Shown here one piece after another: positions 1 through 10,504 of a stretch of DNA of 64,000 nucleotides. Positions within the stretch are counted from its first letter, which is position 1; each line of letters starts with the position of its first letter. The stretch spans positions 21,824,001-21,888,000 of the forward strand of contig CM114275.1 of the NCBI GenBank assembly GCA_050084515.1. Reading direction: 5' to 3'. The notes under the pieces were generated by a model. That model searched no databases. It was not told the origin of the DNA and saw nothing but the letters and a program-made list of their open reading frames with translations. Made by a program: the position numbers and the translations under genes. The stretch comes from Blasia pusilla (taxonomy: Eukaryota; Marchantiophyta; Marchantiopsida; Blasiales).

Positions 1-294
1 GATGTCAATAGGCCTGGTCAAGTAGGGTTTAACACTAGTTGTGCTATCTTCCTCGTGTACAAGCGTAAAATAGTTTATAGGGATTTTATAGTTAGGAATT
101 TCGAGGTCCGATGTTACGAAGAAGTGATCGCCTCGGCACTTCCATTTGTGATACCTGTCGTGAGAGAATGGAGAGTGTACATCATAATTTTGTATTGAAA
201 AAGGAGAACTTATTAGAAAGTTCACCTTGCATCGACCACATCTACTGCAGCTAGAAGGCCCGCCCTTGCTCGAAGAAAGATTCTCGACACGACA
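1..294 (+). mobile_element. 3' end of a Ty3/gypsy LTR (family P)
   Basis: This stretch matches 58868-59164 almost base for base. That segment is the downstream part of a long LTR that is followed by a primer-binding site and gag. Here the match stops at the terminal CGACA and is followed by unrelated sequence rather than the leader, so this is the right edge of a 3' LTR or a solo LTR whose body lies outside the window. The few differences from the 59 kb copy indicate separate insertions of one family. Confidence 0.85.
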
Positions 295-669
295 CCGGTG
301 AACACTTCATGATGTACCATCTAAATCCATAAAGGTGTCTTCTAAGCTATCAAACTTAGTTGCAGGTGGAAAACGACCATCAATTGTGGAAGGTTTGTTG
401 AAAATATTAGGGGTGTGATTTTGCATCTTCTCTCCTCATTTGATAACAACTAATGAAGTTCCTAGCACTTCGTTCAGAACTAATACGTTTGATGGAGTAA
501 ACAGAGGAAGTTCCTCAAGATTGATCGTGAGGTTGGGTTCGACTTCCGGGAGAGACTTCCAATGATTGTCGAACTAGCGTTTCCAATGTTTGTTGACATA
601 ATTGATCTTCTCACTCATATGTTGTTCAAAGCTCTTGCCTGCTTCCTCGATTAACTCCTTGACATCTTG
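295..669. other. Non-coding, no recognisable feature
   Basis: Between the LTR edge and the coiled-coil ORF I see no sustained reading frame, repeat or RNA gene. It may be the 3' untranslated tail of the minus-strand element to the right. Confidence 0.4.
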
Positions 670-2051
670 TGGTCTAATCGACCGTTGAGCGCCGCTCCGC
701 CTCCAAGACAACGATCCTACCTATGGCTTCTGACCATTGTGCTACTAAGTTCTTGTTAGTTTCTTGTTGTTCTTGAAGTAACTTTGAAGCCTGAGCGTTC
801 TCTGTCACTACTTTCTTGAACTCATGGCTGATAAGATGCACTTGTTGTCGGCATTGTTGAATCAACTACAAAGCTTCCTTGACTTGCAAAGCCAACTGAT
901 CAGCCCCACACTCCATGTTGATCGCCAAGCTTTCCCATTGGCGTGCATTCCACGATTCATACTGAGCCTCGACTAAGTCGTTTTGAACTTTACAAAGCGT
1001 CATTTTAGTGTCTTCGACTTCTTGATTCCGAAGCTCAAGGTTTGTCTTTGCCACTCTACGTTGTGCTTCATTCTCTGATGAAGCTTGTGCCCTACAGTTG
1101 ATGTCATCGAGCGCTTGTATATACTGGTCCACATCTGCTATGTCGTCAAGGTGGAGTACTTGCTATAATTGGTTCATAACAGGAACTGCCAGATTCAGAA
1201 ACCACACCATGTGGTTTGCGGTCTCTGTCATGCGACGAAGAGTAGGGATCTCTTCACTACTGCGAGGCGTCTCCTCAGAGTCTTCATGCGGTGTTGGCTC
1301 TATTTTGGAAGGGGTCTCAAAATATACTCTTCCTCACTTTGGTCTTGGCTGCTTGGTTGTCTCCTCTTCTTTTCCGGAAGCCAAAGAATGTGGGTGTTGT
1401 CTCTGGGCGGCTTCGTGCGTCGGGGTGACTTCGCGGCTTCCGATGGACACCTTTTCGCCCCTTCTTGGTAAGCGTACGGGAGTGATTTGCGACCAATCCA
1501 ATGCCTCGTCAGCCGTCAATTCCTGCTTATGAATGTACAAATGGATTTAAAAAGGAGTTAGGACTTCGCGCTCAGATGAAGCGCTTCGAGCATTGCACGT
1601 ACGTGCCCGTCCACGAAAGAAGCGAAGTCGACTCCGGGTGCTTCGGGGTCCAGATGCTGATTCTAGAGGATGTAGCACATCTTGAGGACCTTATTTGTCA
1701 AGTAGTAAGAACGAGAAGGATAAAACAAGGTCATTAAATGCTTGCAAAATTGTCCAAACAAGGGCGGGGACAACGAAGTAGCTTTGTAGCCATTCCTGCC
1801 GAGGCGATTAGACGTCACAAAATTGAGTGCCAGCAAATCTTTGTGCTTTACCATCGATTCGGCATCATACTCATACTCCAAAGTGGCCGGGAGCATATAA
1901 GTTGCTTGCCAGTCATCCGCGTCCACTGTTGGGGCTGAGCGCGATATCGAAGACCCCTTCTCTGAAACTTGGCTGCTGCAGTCGAGGAGCGAAGCTCTCC
2001 GAGTAGTTCTCCTGACGTTAATGTCCAATTAGCTTGAAAAAAGGTTGCCAT
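670..2051 (-). pseudogene. Broken coiled-coil ORF downstream of a gypsy integrase
   Basis: Minus-strand frames at 2028-1663, 1132-866 and 865-674 read as one decayed protein with stops and frame changes. The last two are in register and adjacent, separated by a stop. The C-terminal half is rich in Glu, Gln, Lys and Leu with heptad-like spacing, as in a coiled coil. The N-terminal half has no motif I recognise. It lies directly downstream, on the same strand, of the integrase fragment at 2440-3800, so it could be an additional ORF of that retroelement, of the kind known in some plant gypsy lineages. That link is an inference from position; the 3' LTR that would prove it is not visible. A captured host gene fragment is the alternative. 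Confidence 0.4.
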
Positions 2052-2340
2052 CGATTGCTAATCAAGCGCTTTGACTTATTCCGATGATAGCTTTATCACG
2101 GGCATGGCCACACTTCGCAGGATGGGCGTAGAGTCATCACGACTCATGGCGGTAAATCTATCACGATATGCTCCGCACTTCGGTCTGCTACGCAGCTTTG
2201 TGGTTACTCCGTCCATGAAAATAACCGCCTAGTTAATCAAGGGGTGCTTATATAGTCGAGGCACTATTTGGTTTCTTGGTCGTGGCGGCGTGACTGTTAT
2301 AATCCAACCGCAGCAGTCAGGGTCAGCGCTTCATCGAAGC

Positions 2341-2443
2341 TCCCATACCTCTGCACTTCGTGCTTCGCATAAGTTCCAATACTTCTGCACTTCACATAAG
2401 TTCAAATACTTCTGCGCTTCGCGCTCCGCATAAGTTCAAAGAA
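2341..2443. repeat. Short imperfect tandem repeat, 27-34 bp units
   Basis: Three consecutive units share the pattern AATACTTCTGCRCTTC followed by a variable CGYGCTYCGCATAAG tail. They lie in the non-coding gap between the integrase C-terminus and the coiled-coil ORF, consistent with slippage in an untranslated part of the element. Confidence 0.6.
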
Positions 2444-3800
2444 GTCTCCCAACCCCCCTTCCTCACGCTTTTAGTCCGGGTAGGGTTGTGGCTCGTGATA
2501 CCTTCGAACATGCATGCCATTGACACCAGTTGGTAGTGCTTCGCCCTGTAAGGTTCCCAATTGCAGTGATCCGTTTTCATATATGGCTAACACTTGGTAG
2601 AGTCCCATCCAGTTCAATTTTAACTTCCCCAGGAACTTTATCCGACGGTTATCATATAACAACACTAGGTCCCCGACGCTTATAGATTGCGGCCATAGAT
2701 GTCAGTCGTATCGTTGTTTCCGTTCGTCTTGTATACGTTTGGTCTGGCGTAGAGCCAAGATGCGTGCTTCCTCCGATGCTACTAAGGTCTCATTCCTTCC
2801 CTGAAGAACCTCGATGACAGCCTTCGTTCTATTTCCCTCCAACATGCAATAAGTGGGCAGAGCCCATTCAATAGGTGTCAAGGGTTGAACTCCATAAGTC
2901 AAGTAGAATGGGGTATACTTCGTAGTAACTTTCTCGACTGTCCGGGAGGCCCACATTGCGGCTGTGATTTTCATGTCCCAATCATAGGAATATGTAACCG
3001 TAAATTAATTCCAACCGGCAGCCATACCGGGTGATAATCATTTCGTATAAAAATTTGGCCACCGCCTCACTATCATCTTTGTGCGTGGCCACCGCCTCCA
3101 CCATCTTGGTACAATAGTTGATAGCTATCAAAATATATTTTCGCCTTGTTTGGCAGGTAGCGGGTGAAATAGGGCCCATAAAGTCAATACCCCATTTTTC
3201 AAAAGGAGCTAGAGGCATGATTGGTATCAAAGGCCACGTCGAGGTAGCCGTTGGTCGACCCGCTCTTTGACATGCATCACAACTCTGAATAAAGTGGCCT
3301 ACATCATTGTACATAGTTGGCCACTAGTAACGCACAGCCAAGATTTTATTGATAGTATTTTTAACAGCATAGTGTCCTCCAGAATTGGCCGCATTCATGG
3401 CTCTGATGACCTGGGGGATTTCTTCTGCTTCCAAGCATCGCCGATACTCTTCATCAGCACCCAATTTGAATAGTACTCCCTGACACAACTCATAGGGTCC
3501 TATTTTATGTAAAAAGACTGCTCATTCCTCCGCTGTCATAGGGGCTGGAAGTTGCAGGGTAATCAAGAAATGAAAAATATCTTCATAGAGGGATTGGCGC
3601 AATCGGTCATCAGTGATTTGGAACAGGTCCTCATCTGGAAAGGTGTCATCCACAGACTGTGTGAGGTCTGCGTTCGTCATCCGCAACCGGGAGAGAAAAT
3701 CTGCGTTGGTATGGACCCTTTTGGCACGGGTAATGACATCAAATGTTAATTCCTAGAGTAACAGGATCCATCGCACAATGCGACCTGTAATCGTTTAAAT
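2440..3800 (-). pseudogene. Ty3/gypsy pol fragment: RNase H end, integrase
   Basis: Reading leftward, the minus strand shows the end of RNase H (around 3750-3690, with NADFLSRL), then an integrase zinc-binding region around 3470-3260 (GGHYAVKN and SCDACQRAG), then the catalytic core with the family signature WGIDFMGPI near 3180 and a C-terminal domain ending near 2471 (KLKLNWMGLYQV). Frame changes near 2980 and in-frame stops make it inactive. The protein differs clearly from the chromodomain integrase at 5.3-6.3 kb, so it is a separate gypsy family. It is cut on its 5' side at about 3800, where LTR-related sequence of the chromovirus begins. Confidence 0.8.
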
Positions 3801-3904
3801 ATGGGGCCGGGCTCAGGGCGTATTCACAAGAGAGGGGCGTATACGCAAATTCAAAGGGGGGTTGTGTACGCAAAGGAGGACCATTCATGGCACTCTTTAT
3901 GTTG

Positions 3905-4630
3905 TGAGTCTCTAACCAAGACTCGCACAAAGTGAATCTCGGGTCAGAATTCAAGTGTGGCATACAAAGTCCACTCCCTTGGATCAGGTTTGGGTTTCGA
4001 GTTCCAACGCCAAACTCTCATTCCATCCCGTGCCTCAGAGACGCCGTTTGGTGCTCAAAGTGGGGATTTGTGTTCCAAGACATCTTGGAGAGACTCCTCC
4101 CTTACTATACTTTTGGGGATCTCTGGGGTTACTTACATTTAGGGAAAGACACCCGGGCCTCTCCAATTGGCCCTCAACCTGATTTCTCTCACAGTCGTTT
4201 TCGGCCAATATCTCAGTGTGTACTCATATGTTTGCTAAGATCTTTGTTTTGTTGGAAGCGTCTCAAGATAAGCTTTCCAACGTGTCCTTACTTGTTCCAA
4301 ACGGATCTTGGGGCTAAAAATTATGGTCCAAAACACAATCAAATTCCCCAAACACTACTCGTGCTCCAAAACTTGTTCTTACCTCTTTGGCAACCAATCT
4401 TCCAAGACTCAACTCATCTCAAGTCTTGGCTCGCATTTGGTCTAGGTTTCCTGGTAGTGACCACTAATGCATGAAACGCACAACTTTGTTCCGTGTTTCG
4501 TCTCTTGGACTTTTCCAAGAGACCTTTCCAAAGCCTCTCCAAACCGCGATCATTGCAACGTGAGTCCACTTGAGTTCTGATGTTCCGCTTGGCGCTTATT
4601 TGGTGTTGTTTGGTTATGAGGGTTGCAACA
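3905..4630 (-). mobile_element. 3' LTR (incomplete) of the chromodomain gypsy element
   Basis: The sequence aligns with about 9784-10504 in the 5' LTR, including the stretch GTGAATCTCGGGTCA and the terminal GGTTATGAGGGT..CRACA. The right edge (GCAACA) is followed at once by a purine tract on the minus strand, fixing it as the U3 start. The distal roughly 300 bp, equivalent to 9480-9783, is missing or replaced, so this LTR is truncated where it meets the 2.4-3.8 kb pol fragment. Many substitutions relative to the 5' LTR point to an old insertion. Confidence 0.8.
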
Positions 4631-4648
4631 CTCACCCCTCCTTAGAAG
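4631..4648 (-). other. Polypurine tract of the chromovirus
   Basis: On the minus strand this reads CTTCTAAGGAGGGGTGAG and abuts the TG of the 3' LTR. A purine-rich run at exactly this place is the plus-strand primer of LTR retrotransposons. Confidence 0.75.
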
Positions 4649-5300
4649 GTTGATGCCCTCATCCAAGAAAACCTTTTTTAATGTTAAGTTCTGGGAAGCC
4701 GACCCCTTAACACTGAATCACGTTCTGGTAGCTAACCCCCAATTCTTCTTTTGGCTTAAGTGTTAGGTTGTCGCTTGCAACACTTAGAATTATTAGTTTC
4801 TTCACTTCAATTAGCCTAGACCAGTTCTACACAACTAATCTAAACTATCAAAATAAGCTAACTAAGTCTGCAACCTAACACTTCACTCACTATTTGTAAA
4901 CAACCGCATATTTACCTAGCCAATCGTACTACTTTTGGGTCACTTGTATTCTACTTAGGCGCGTGACTAAGTTCACTCATGCAACATGAATGAGATCACC
5001 ACAAACCCCAAGATAGACTAATTTGCCCCGCCAACGTTAGGGCGGGTCCAAATGCTAGTATTTCAACATTTGGTCATGATCTAGATGCCTTATCCGAATA
5101 CAAGCTCTCACCTCAAATACTCATTGTTTGGCCTCCTTGACTTACATCCTAAGCATATGAAGAACTATTCATTGCCATGCACTACCAAACTCAAAATCAC
5201 AATCACAAGCATTGAATCTCCATATCCATGCATTCTTTATTGCAACAACTAAACATTTCTAGTTACAATGGGTTATCGGCCCAAGCTTCTCGATCACAAG
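4649..5300. other. 3' untranslated region of the chromovirus
   Basis: There is no long reading frame between the chromodomain stop and the polypurine tract. The stretch is AT-rich and appears to be the non-coding tail of the element. Confidence 0.5.
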
Positions 5301-6300
5301 TTATGTCCTTTGCTTCACCATGTACCAACGTATGTGCCTATCTTGCATCCATTTGAAGTCTCGCAACGCCTCTTGTGCATGTTCAAGATTCGCCTCCGCA
5401 ATCCAAGTCACATCTTTCACATGGTAGCCTTTCCACTTAACCAAGTACTCATACTTGGCGGCGCTACGTCTGGAACGCAGAATGGTATCCACCTCGAACT
5501 TTGGTTCCTCAATTCTGATGACCGGTTGTGGTCTCAACACCATCTTTCATTCCGGACGCACATTGTCTTGAAGACACTTCTTCAATAATGACACATGGAA
5601 ATTCGAGTGAATCTTGAACTTGTTTGGGAACTCTAGTGTACACATCCTCAAACGACTTTGCCTTGATCACATACGGTCCAACATACTTGGCTGACAATTT
5701 TTCGGACCATTCCTTTGGAAAAGTGAGATTCTTTACACTCAACCACACTTGTTCCCCAACTTGGAAACTCACTTGGCGCCGACTTTTATTAGCATGATTC
5801 ACGAACCTTAGTTGAGCCTTGGCAAGACTTTTCCTCGCTTGCTCTTGTCGTTCCTGCATTTCCACTAACAAACATTCTGCCATTTCTTGACGAGTATGTG
5901 CCGATGTAGCGCCCCTCAAAAGAGCCAAGTCAAGAGGCCCTTCTAGTTCTCTTTGATACGCGAGAAGAAACGGATATTCTCTAGTTGCAGAATGCTTGGT
6001 CGAGTTGTAACAATACTTAGCCATACTGAGCCACTTTGCCCAATCTCTTTGGTCCGCACTCACGTAATTCCTTAAGTATTGGTTCACGACCAAGTTTACT
6101 TTTTCCGTTTGCCCATCCATTTGAGGATGGAAGGCCGTACTAAAGCTGAGTTTGGTTCTGAACCTCATGAATAGATAGTTCCAAAAGGCACTCGTAAACT
6201 TCGGATCTCGATCGGACACAATGCTCCTAGGCAATCCGTGAACTCACCACCAACCATCCAGAAATAGTCGGGAAGTCGTGTAGGCCCACGTAGAATCTCT
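5301..6300 (-). pseudogene. Chromovirus integrase with C-terminal chromodomain
   Basis: The frame 6234-5509 holds the second half of a retroviral-type integrase. The catalytic Asp is in SIVSDRDPKFTS, the catalytic Glu in HPQMDGQTEKVN, and an SH3-like C-terminal domain carries VGEQVWLSVKNL. An overlapping frame, 5543-5301, carries a chromodomain with EYLVKWKGY and TWIAEANL, the aromatic-cage region that in chromoviruses reads methylated H3K9 and steers integration to heterochromatin. The shift between the two frames near 5540 and the loss of the upstream core break the polyprotein. A chromodomain at this position places the element in the chromovirus branch of Ty3/gypsy. Confidence 0.9.
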
Positions 6301-6520
6301 CGTCGGCACAAACCTCCCCAACTTGCTAAAACAATCAACTATCACAAGTATAACATTGTATCCCTTAGATTCCGGAAGACTCATAATGAAATCCATGCTA
6401 ATGCTTTGCAAGGTCCATGTGGGATCGACAAAGGATGAAGTAAGCCTTGCTTCTTCGCATAAGAAACTCTATTCGCCTGACAGGTCACGCAAGTCTTCAC
6501 ATATTGAGCAACATCTTCCT

Positions 6521-6919
6521 TCATGTTCGGCCAGAAGAACCTTTTGGCAAAAAAATAGAAATAGTGGATTTCTCCCCTTTGTGTCGTGCCAAAGGTCCAT
6601 CATGACATTCCACAAACACTTTGGTACGTAGCTTGCCTTGGTCTACATAGATCATGCTCTCCTCAAACATTATCAAGTTGTGCCTCAAACTTAGATTGGC
6701 CACCTTCTCGCCCCGCTTCAACTTCCCAAGGTACTCACTCGCTTGCGCATCCTTCATGTATCCTTCATGAATCCTTCTTTTCAGGTCTGTTTCATTAGGG
6801 AACATTGCTCTCAACACTTGTGTCATCGATGGCATAGGATCATCCTTGCAACTTAACGCATCTGGAATAACATTTTCTTTCCCCGGCTTGTGGATTAGCT
6901 CCATATTTGTCAACGTCAA
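6521..6919 (-). pseudogene. Chromovirus RNase H end and integrase zinc-binding region
   Basis: The frame starts in the last part of RNase H (HKPGKENVIPDALS, the usual RNase H/integrase hinge) and runs into the N-terminal integrase region. It loses register before the HHCC finger is complete, and the expected Cys pair cannot be read in the same frame. It is the middle part of the pol gene whose other pieces lie at 5301-6300 and 7039-7800. Confidence 0.75.
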
Positions 6920-7038
6920 GGTATCATGCCATCGAAGTTGCTTCGGTGTTATGCGATCTTGGGTCTCAAATTACTTGAGCGATATGTTATTGGGGAATAC
7001 TCTAGTCTTGTGAAGTCCCACATAGTGATGCCTTTTCC

Positions 7039-7800
7039 TCAAGCAATGAACCACCGCGAACAACTCTTTCTCATGAGTGGGCCATCTCTTTTGGTGTCGC
7101 TAAGCTTCTTGCTCTCGTATGCTACAAGTCTCCCTTTTTGCACCAACATTCCTGCAATTGAAAAATCACTAGCATCAATGTGCACCACGAACGGTTCGTC
7201 AAACTCTGGTTGCTTCAGAATTGGTTCCTGCGAGAGGATCCCCTTGACTCCATTGAACGCTTTATCCACTTCCTTGGTTCATGTTGTGTTGGCAAACTTC
7301 ACAATCCAATCTGTGAGAGGTTTCACTATTCCTGAAAATTTCTTCACGTATGTTAGGTAAAACTAGACCGCTTTGATGAACCTCCTCATCCCCTTCACAG
7401 TTGAAGGCGGTTCCCATTCGGAAAATTGCGCTTATCTTCTCCATGTCTGGACTCACTCCAACTCCACTAACCACATGCCCCAAGAACTTGACCTTCGTCA
7501 AACTGAACTCGCTCTTATCCGCACTCGCATACAGCTTGTTGGCCTTGAGTTTCTCAAACACCGTCTTCAATGTCGAGGGTGCTCCTCTAGTGTTTTTTAA
7601 TAGATGACTACTCATCTATGTAGATGATCACAAACTCATTTGTCTCCTTATGAAAGATGGAGTTCATCAAAGTGATGAACATCGGAGGCACATTACAAAA
7701 GACCGAAAGGCATTACCACAAACTCGAACGAACCATATCTCATCCTACACGCAGTCTTCTCTACATCCGCTTCGGCAATCCGAATCTGATAAAATACTGA
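7039..7800 (-). pseudogene. Chromovirus reverse transcriptase and RNase H start
   Basis: Around 7640-7610 the catalytic motif reads FVIIYIDE followed by a stop, where active elements have YIDD. Downstream, 7615-7262 has the RT thumb (KVKFLGHVVSGVGV), and 7269-7039 opens RNase H (FVVHIDASDFSIAGML). Several frameshifts separate the parts. The RT is also shortened at its N-terminus: at about 7800 the protein jumps from the end of protease directly into the middle of RT, at a hairpin junction described separately. Confidence 0.85.
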
Positions 7801-7900
7801 TTTTAGGTCAATCTAGCTGAAATACCTAAAATCAGTATTTTCAAAGGTCTTTGCCTCAGTTCCAACAGTAAACCTCAAAGGTCTTTGCCTCAGTTCCAAC
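7791..7900. repeat. Perfect 18-bp inverted repeat plus 26-bp direct repeat at the PR/RT junction
   Basis: Arms 7791-7808 and 7824-7841 are exact reverse complements around a 15-nt loop. Immediately after, 26 bp at 7841-7866 recurs exactly at 7875-7900. The left arm is normal RT coding sequence, so the right arm looks like an inverted, templated copy. The combination sits exactly where protease and RT are fused with loss of the RT N-terminus. Confidence 0.9.
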
Positions 7901-8538
7901 TCATATGCATCTAACAACGTGTTCCCCAAGACTCCATCGATTCCGTCCATGTCGCAAACTGTGAAATTCTCCTTCAACACGAATACTCCGCATCCCACAC
8001 CAACCCCTAAAACCAACTCTGAGGTCTGATGGGACTTGCCTCCCGTGAATCCTACCCTAATGGGTTCATCCGCCTTCGTGGTTGGCAATCCCAACGTCTT
8101 CGCAATTCTTGGGCTTAAGAATGAGTGCAAAGCACTTGTATCAACGAGCAACATCACATCGCGATAAGCGATCTTGGATCTTAGGTAAACCCAATTGGGC
8201 GTTGTCTTGGTGACTTGGAGAGATGTATCTAGGTCTCCCGTCGATAAGTGCTTAACAACAAACGAAATCATACTCGTTTTACTTACCTTGGGCCTCACAC
8301 ATTCCTTAGCCATATGCCCGGGTTCGTCACAATTGTAGCAAATCACTTTGGCGTTTTTTGACTTCAGGAACGGCGGCCCTCTTGGCTTCGCGTTGAGTTC
8401 CACTCGTTTTGCTGTTAGGGCGAGAGACCTTGCGTGGTCGTGCTCACCCCCATTCCAAACCCTCTTGGACGTCCCTTTGTTTTTTGGTAACTTAGAAAAA
8501 AAACTTTGGCTCAAAGGGTTTTTGGTTTTGGACTTCAT
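7813..8538 (-). pseudogene. Chromovirus nucleocapsid and protease
   Basis: The 241-residue frame has a nucleocapsid zinc knuckle, CYNCDEPGHMAKEC (CX2CX4HX4C, about residues 68-81), then a retropepsin-like domain. The catalytic motif reads LLVDTSALHSFLS, where functional relatives have DSG or DTG. The glycine is lost, so the protease is probably dead. The final residues come from the hairpin insertion at 7791-7841. The N-terminus overlaps the end of the gag frame (8911-8492) by 47 bp in another register, indicating a frameshift inside gag. Confidence 0.85.
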
Positions 8539-9328
8539 CGTCCCCTATCCGCTCCGCTAGCCTCAGAAGCTCCGCACACATCTCTAGTATGTGAGGCATA
8601 CGAAAGAGGGACTTTTTGGCACTCGGTTTGAGTCCACTTAAGAAGATCGCCTTCTTTGTAAACTCATCCGTGGAAAGTGAGCTCATGTGTGCATTGAACT
8701 CTCGCACATAAGCGCTAAGGGATCCGCTTTGACGCAACCTCATAAACTCCATGCCATCGCGATACTCTTGATATTCTGGAGTGAATCGGTTACCAATCAA
8801 CTCCTTGAAATCTTCCCAACTCAAAGTTTGTCCACGGCCCAGATGTTCTTTACAGTGAGTTGTCCACCAGTGGAGAGCATGATTCTTCAGAAACATGACC
8901 GCTACAGTCATCTTGTCTTGCTCATCTACCTTTTACGCTTCGAAATAAAGTTTGAGTTCCGTTAGAAACTCGCTCACTTTCCGAGAACGCCCCATTCCTA
9001 TGAATGGCATTGGAAAATTTTTCTTACAAAGCTTCTTGCCGGAACTAGAGGCTCCATTCGACTTGAGTTCTACGATCACCTTCCTATTTGGCCATCTAGT
9101 CCGCCATCACCTTCATCAAATCCATCATTTCGATATAAAGGCCGGGTTGTTTGAGTTTGGAGCCGAAGGTCCCGCGGAACGATTTGCGTTTGGAACATCC
9201 TTATGTCTGAGACTCGGCACTTCGGGAGTTGCAATCTCCTCCACTGGCTCACGGTCCGTCATTGATTCGTCTCTCGGCTTTCTTGCTTTGACTCGCGGCT
9301 TCCTTGGTTCTTTGCCCTTGGTCGCCAT
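8492..9328 (-). pseudogene. Chromovirus gag
   Basis: The likely start is the ATG at 9328, about 140 bp past the primer site, opening with MATKGKEPRKPRVKARKPRD, a very basic N-terminus. That frame stops at 9125. The main capsid part resumes at 8911-8492 with the retrotransposon gag signature (HALHWWTTHCKEHLG, GNRFTPEY, FMRLRQSGSLSAYVREF). The break between the two blocks plus the frame change into nucleocapsid make it a pseudogene. In a live element this protein would build the virus-like particle. Confidence 0.8.
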
Positions 9329-9465
9329 TTACGAGTCCTCGCTTTCTCAGATCTCCTCCTTGTCTCTTGCGTTTCTCCTTGAGCGTCGCGGTCTTCCAGC
9401 TACCTTGAGTTCTTCTCAAACGTCCAGATCTTCTACGACCCCAAGTTCACGTTCACCAAGGATTT

Positions 9466-9477
9466 GCTCTGATACCA
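9466..9477 (-). other. Primer-binding site, tRNA initiator Met
   Basis: The minus strand reads TGGTATCAGAGC, complementary to the 3' end of plant initiator methionine tRNA. It lies 2 nt inside the 5' LTR edge and fixes the orientation and the start of the internal region. Confidence 0.95.
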
Positions 9478-9479
9478 CG

Positions 9480-10504
9480 TGTTATGTGCCTACTCTCCTT
9501 CAACGTTAATCTTGTTATTGCGGAAGCGTGCGTTTCAGTAGGTCACTCTCTCAACGCTGATCTGCATCCAAACACGCACTCAGGTTAGTTGGGTCTTGGA
9601 TCAATCAGCGGGCTAACTTTCCAAGTTCTCATCTCGGTCTGTCATTAAGCTCAACCTTCCTTGTTTCACGGTTTACAACACGGGCAAGTCTCGAAAGACT
9701 CGGGACAGACTTTCTGGTCGGTTCAGGAGCCTCAAACGGCATTTCGCGCCTGGCGGTTCCAACTATCCGATGGACATCCAATAAGTCCCTAACCGAGACT
9801 TACACAAAGTGAATCTCGGGTCAAAATCCAAGTGTGGCATACAAAGTCCACTCCCTTGGATCAGGTTTGAGTTTCCAGTTCCAACGCCAAACTCCCGTTC
9901 CATCCCGTGCCTCTGAGACGCCGTTTGGTGCTCAAAGTGGGGATTCGTGTTCCAAGACATCTTGGAGAGACTCCTCCCTTACTATACTTCTGGGGATCTC
10001 TAGGGTTACTTACATTTAGGGAAAGACGCCCGGGCCTCTCTAATTGGCCCTCAACCCGATTGCTCTCACAATTGTTTTTGGCCAATACTCAGTCTGTACT
10101 TATGCGTTTGCTAAGACCTTTGCTGTGTTGGAAGCGTCTCAAGATGATCTTTCCAACGCGTCCTTACTTGTTCCAAACGCATCTTGGGGCTAAACATTAT
10201 GGTCCAAAACACAGTCAACCCCAAACGCTAGCCGTCTTCCAAAACTTGTTCTCACCTCTTTGGCAACCAATCTTCCATGACTCAACTCATCTCAAGTCTT
10301 GGCTCGCGTTTGGTCTAGGTTTCCTGGTTGCGACCACTAACGCATGAAACGCACAACTTTGTTCCGTGTTTCGTCTCTTGGACTTTTCCAAGAGACCTTT
10401 CCAAAAGCCTCTCCAAAGCGCGATCATCGAAGAGTGATTTCACTTGAGTTCTGATGTTCCGCTTGGCGCTTATTTGGTGTTGTTTGGTTATGAGGGTCGC
10501 GACA
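9480..10504 (-). mobile_element. 5' LTR of the chromodomain gypsy element, 1025 bp
   Basis: On the plus strand it starts TGTTATGTGCC beside the primer site and ends GGTCGCGACA. The right two thirds match the 3' LTR at 3905-4630, the partial copy at 23982-24326 and the LTR at 35508-36491. The related LTR at 35.5 kb has perfect TGTCGCG/CGCGACA ends; here the left end has drifted to TGTTATG. Confidence 0.85.

Noticed and set aside
1098-1532. 144-codon plus-strand ORF
   Set aside because: Antisense to the better-supported minus-strand coiled-coil ORF; composition is Ser/Cys/Val-rich without motif.
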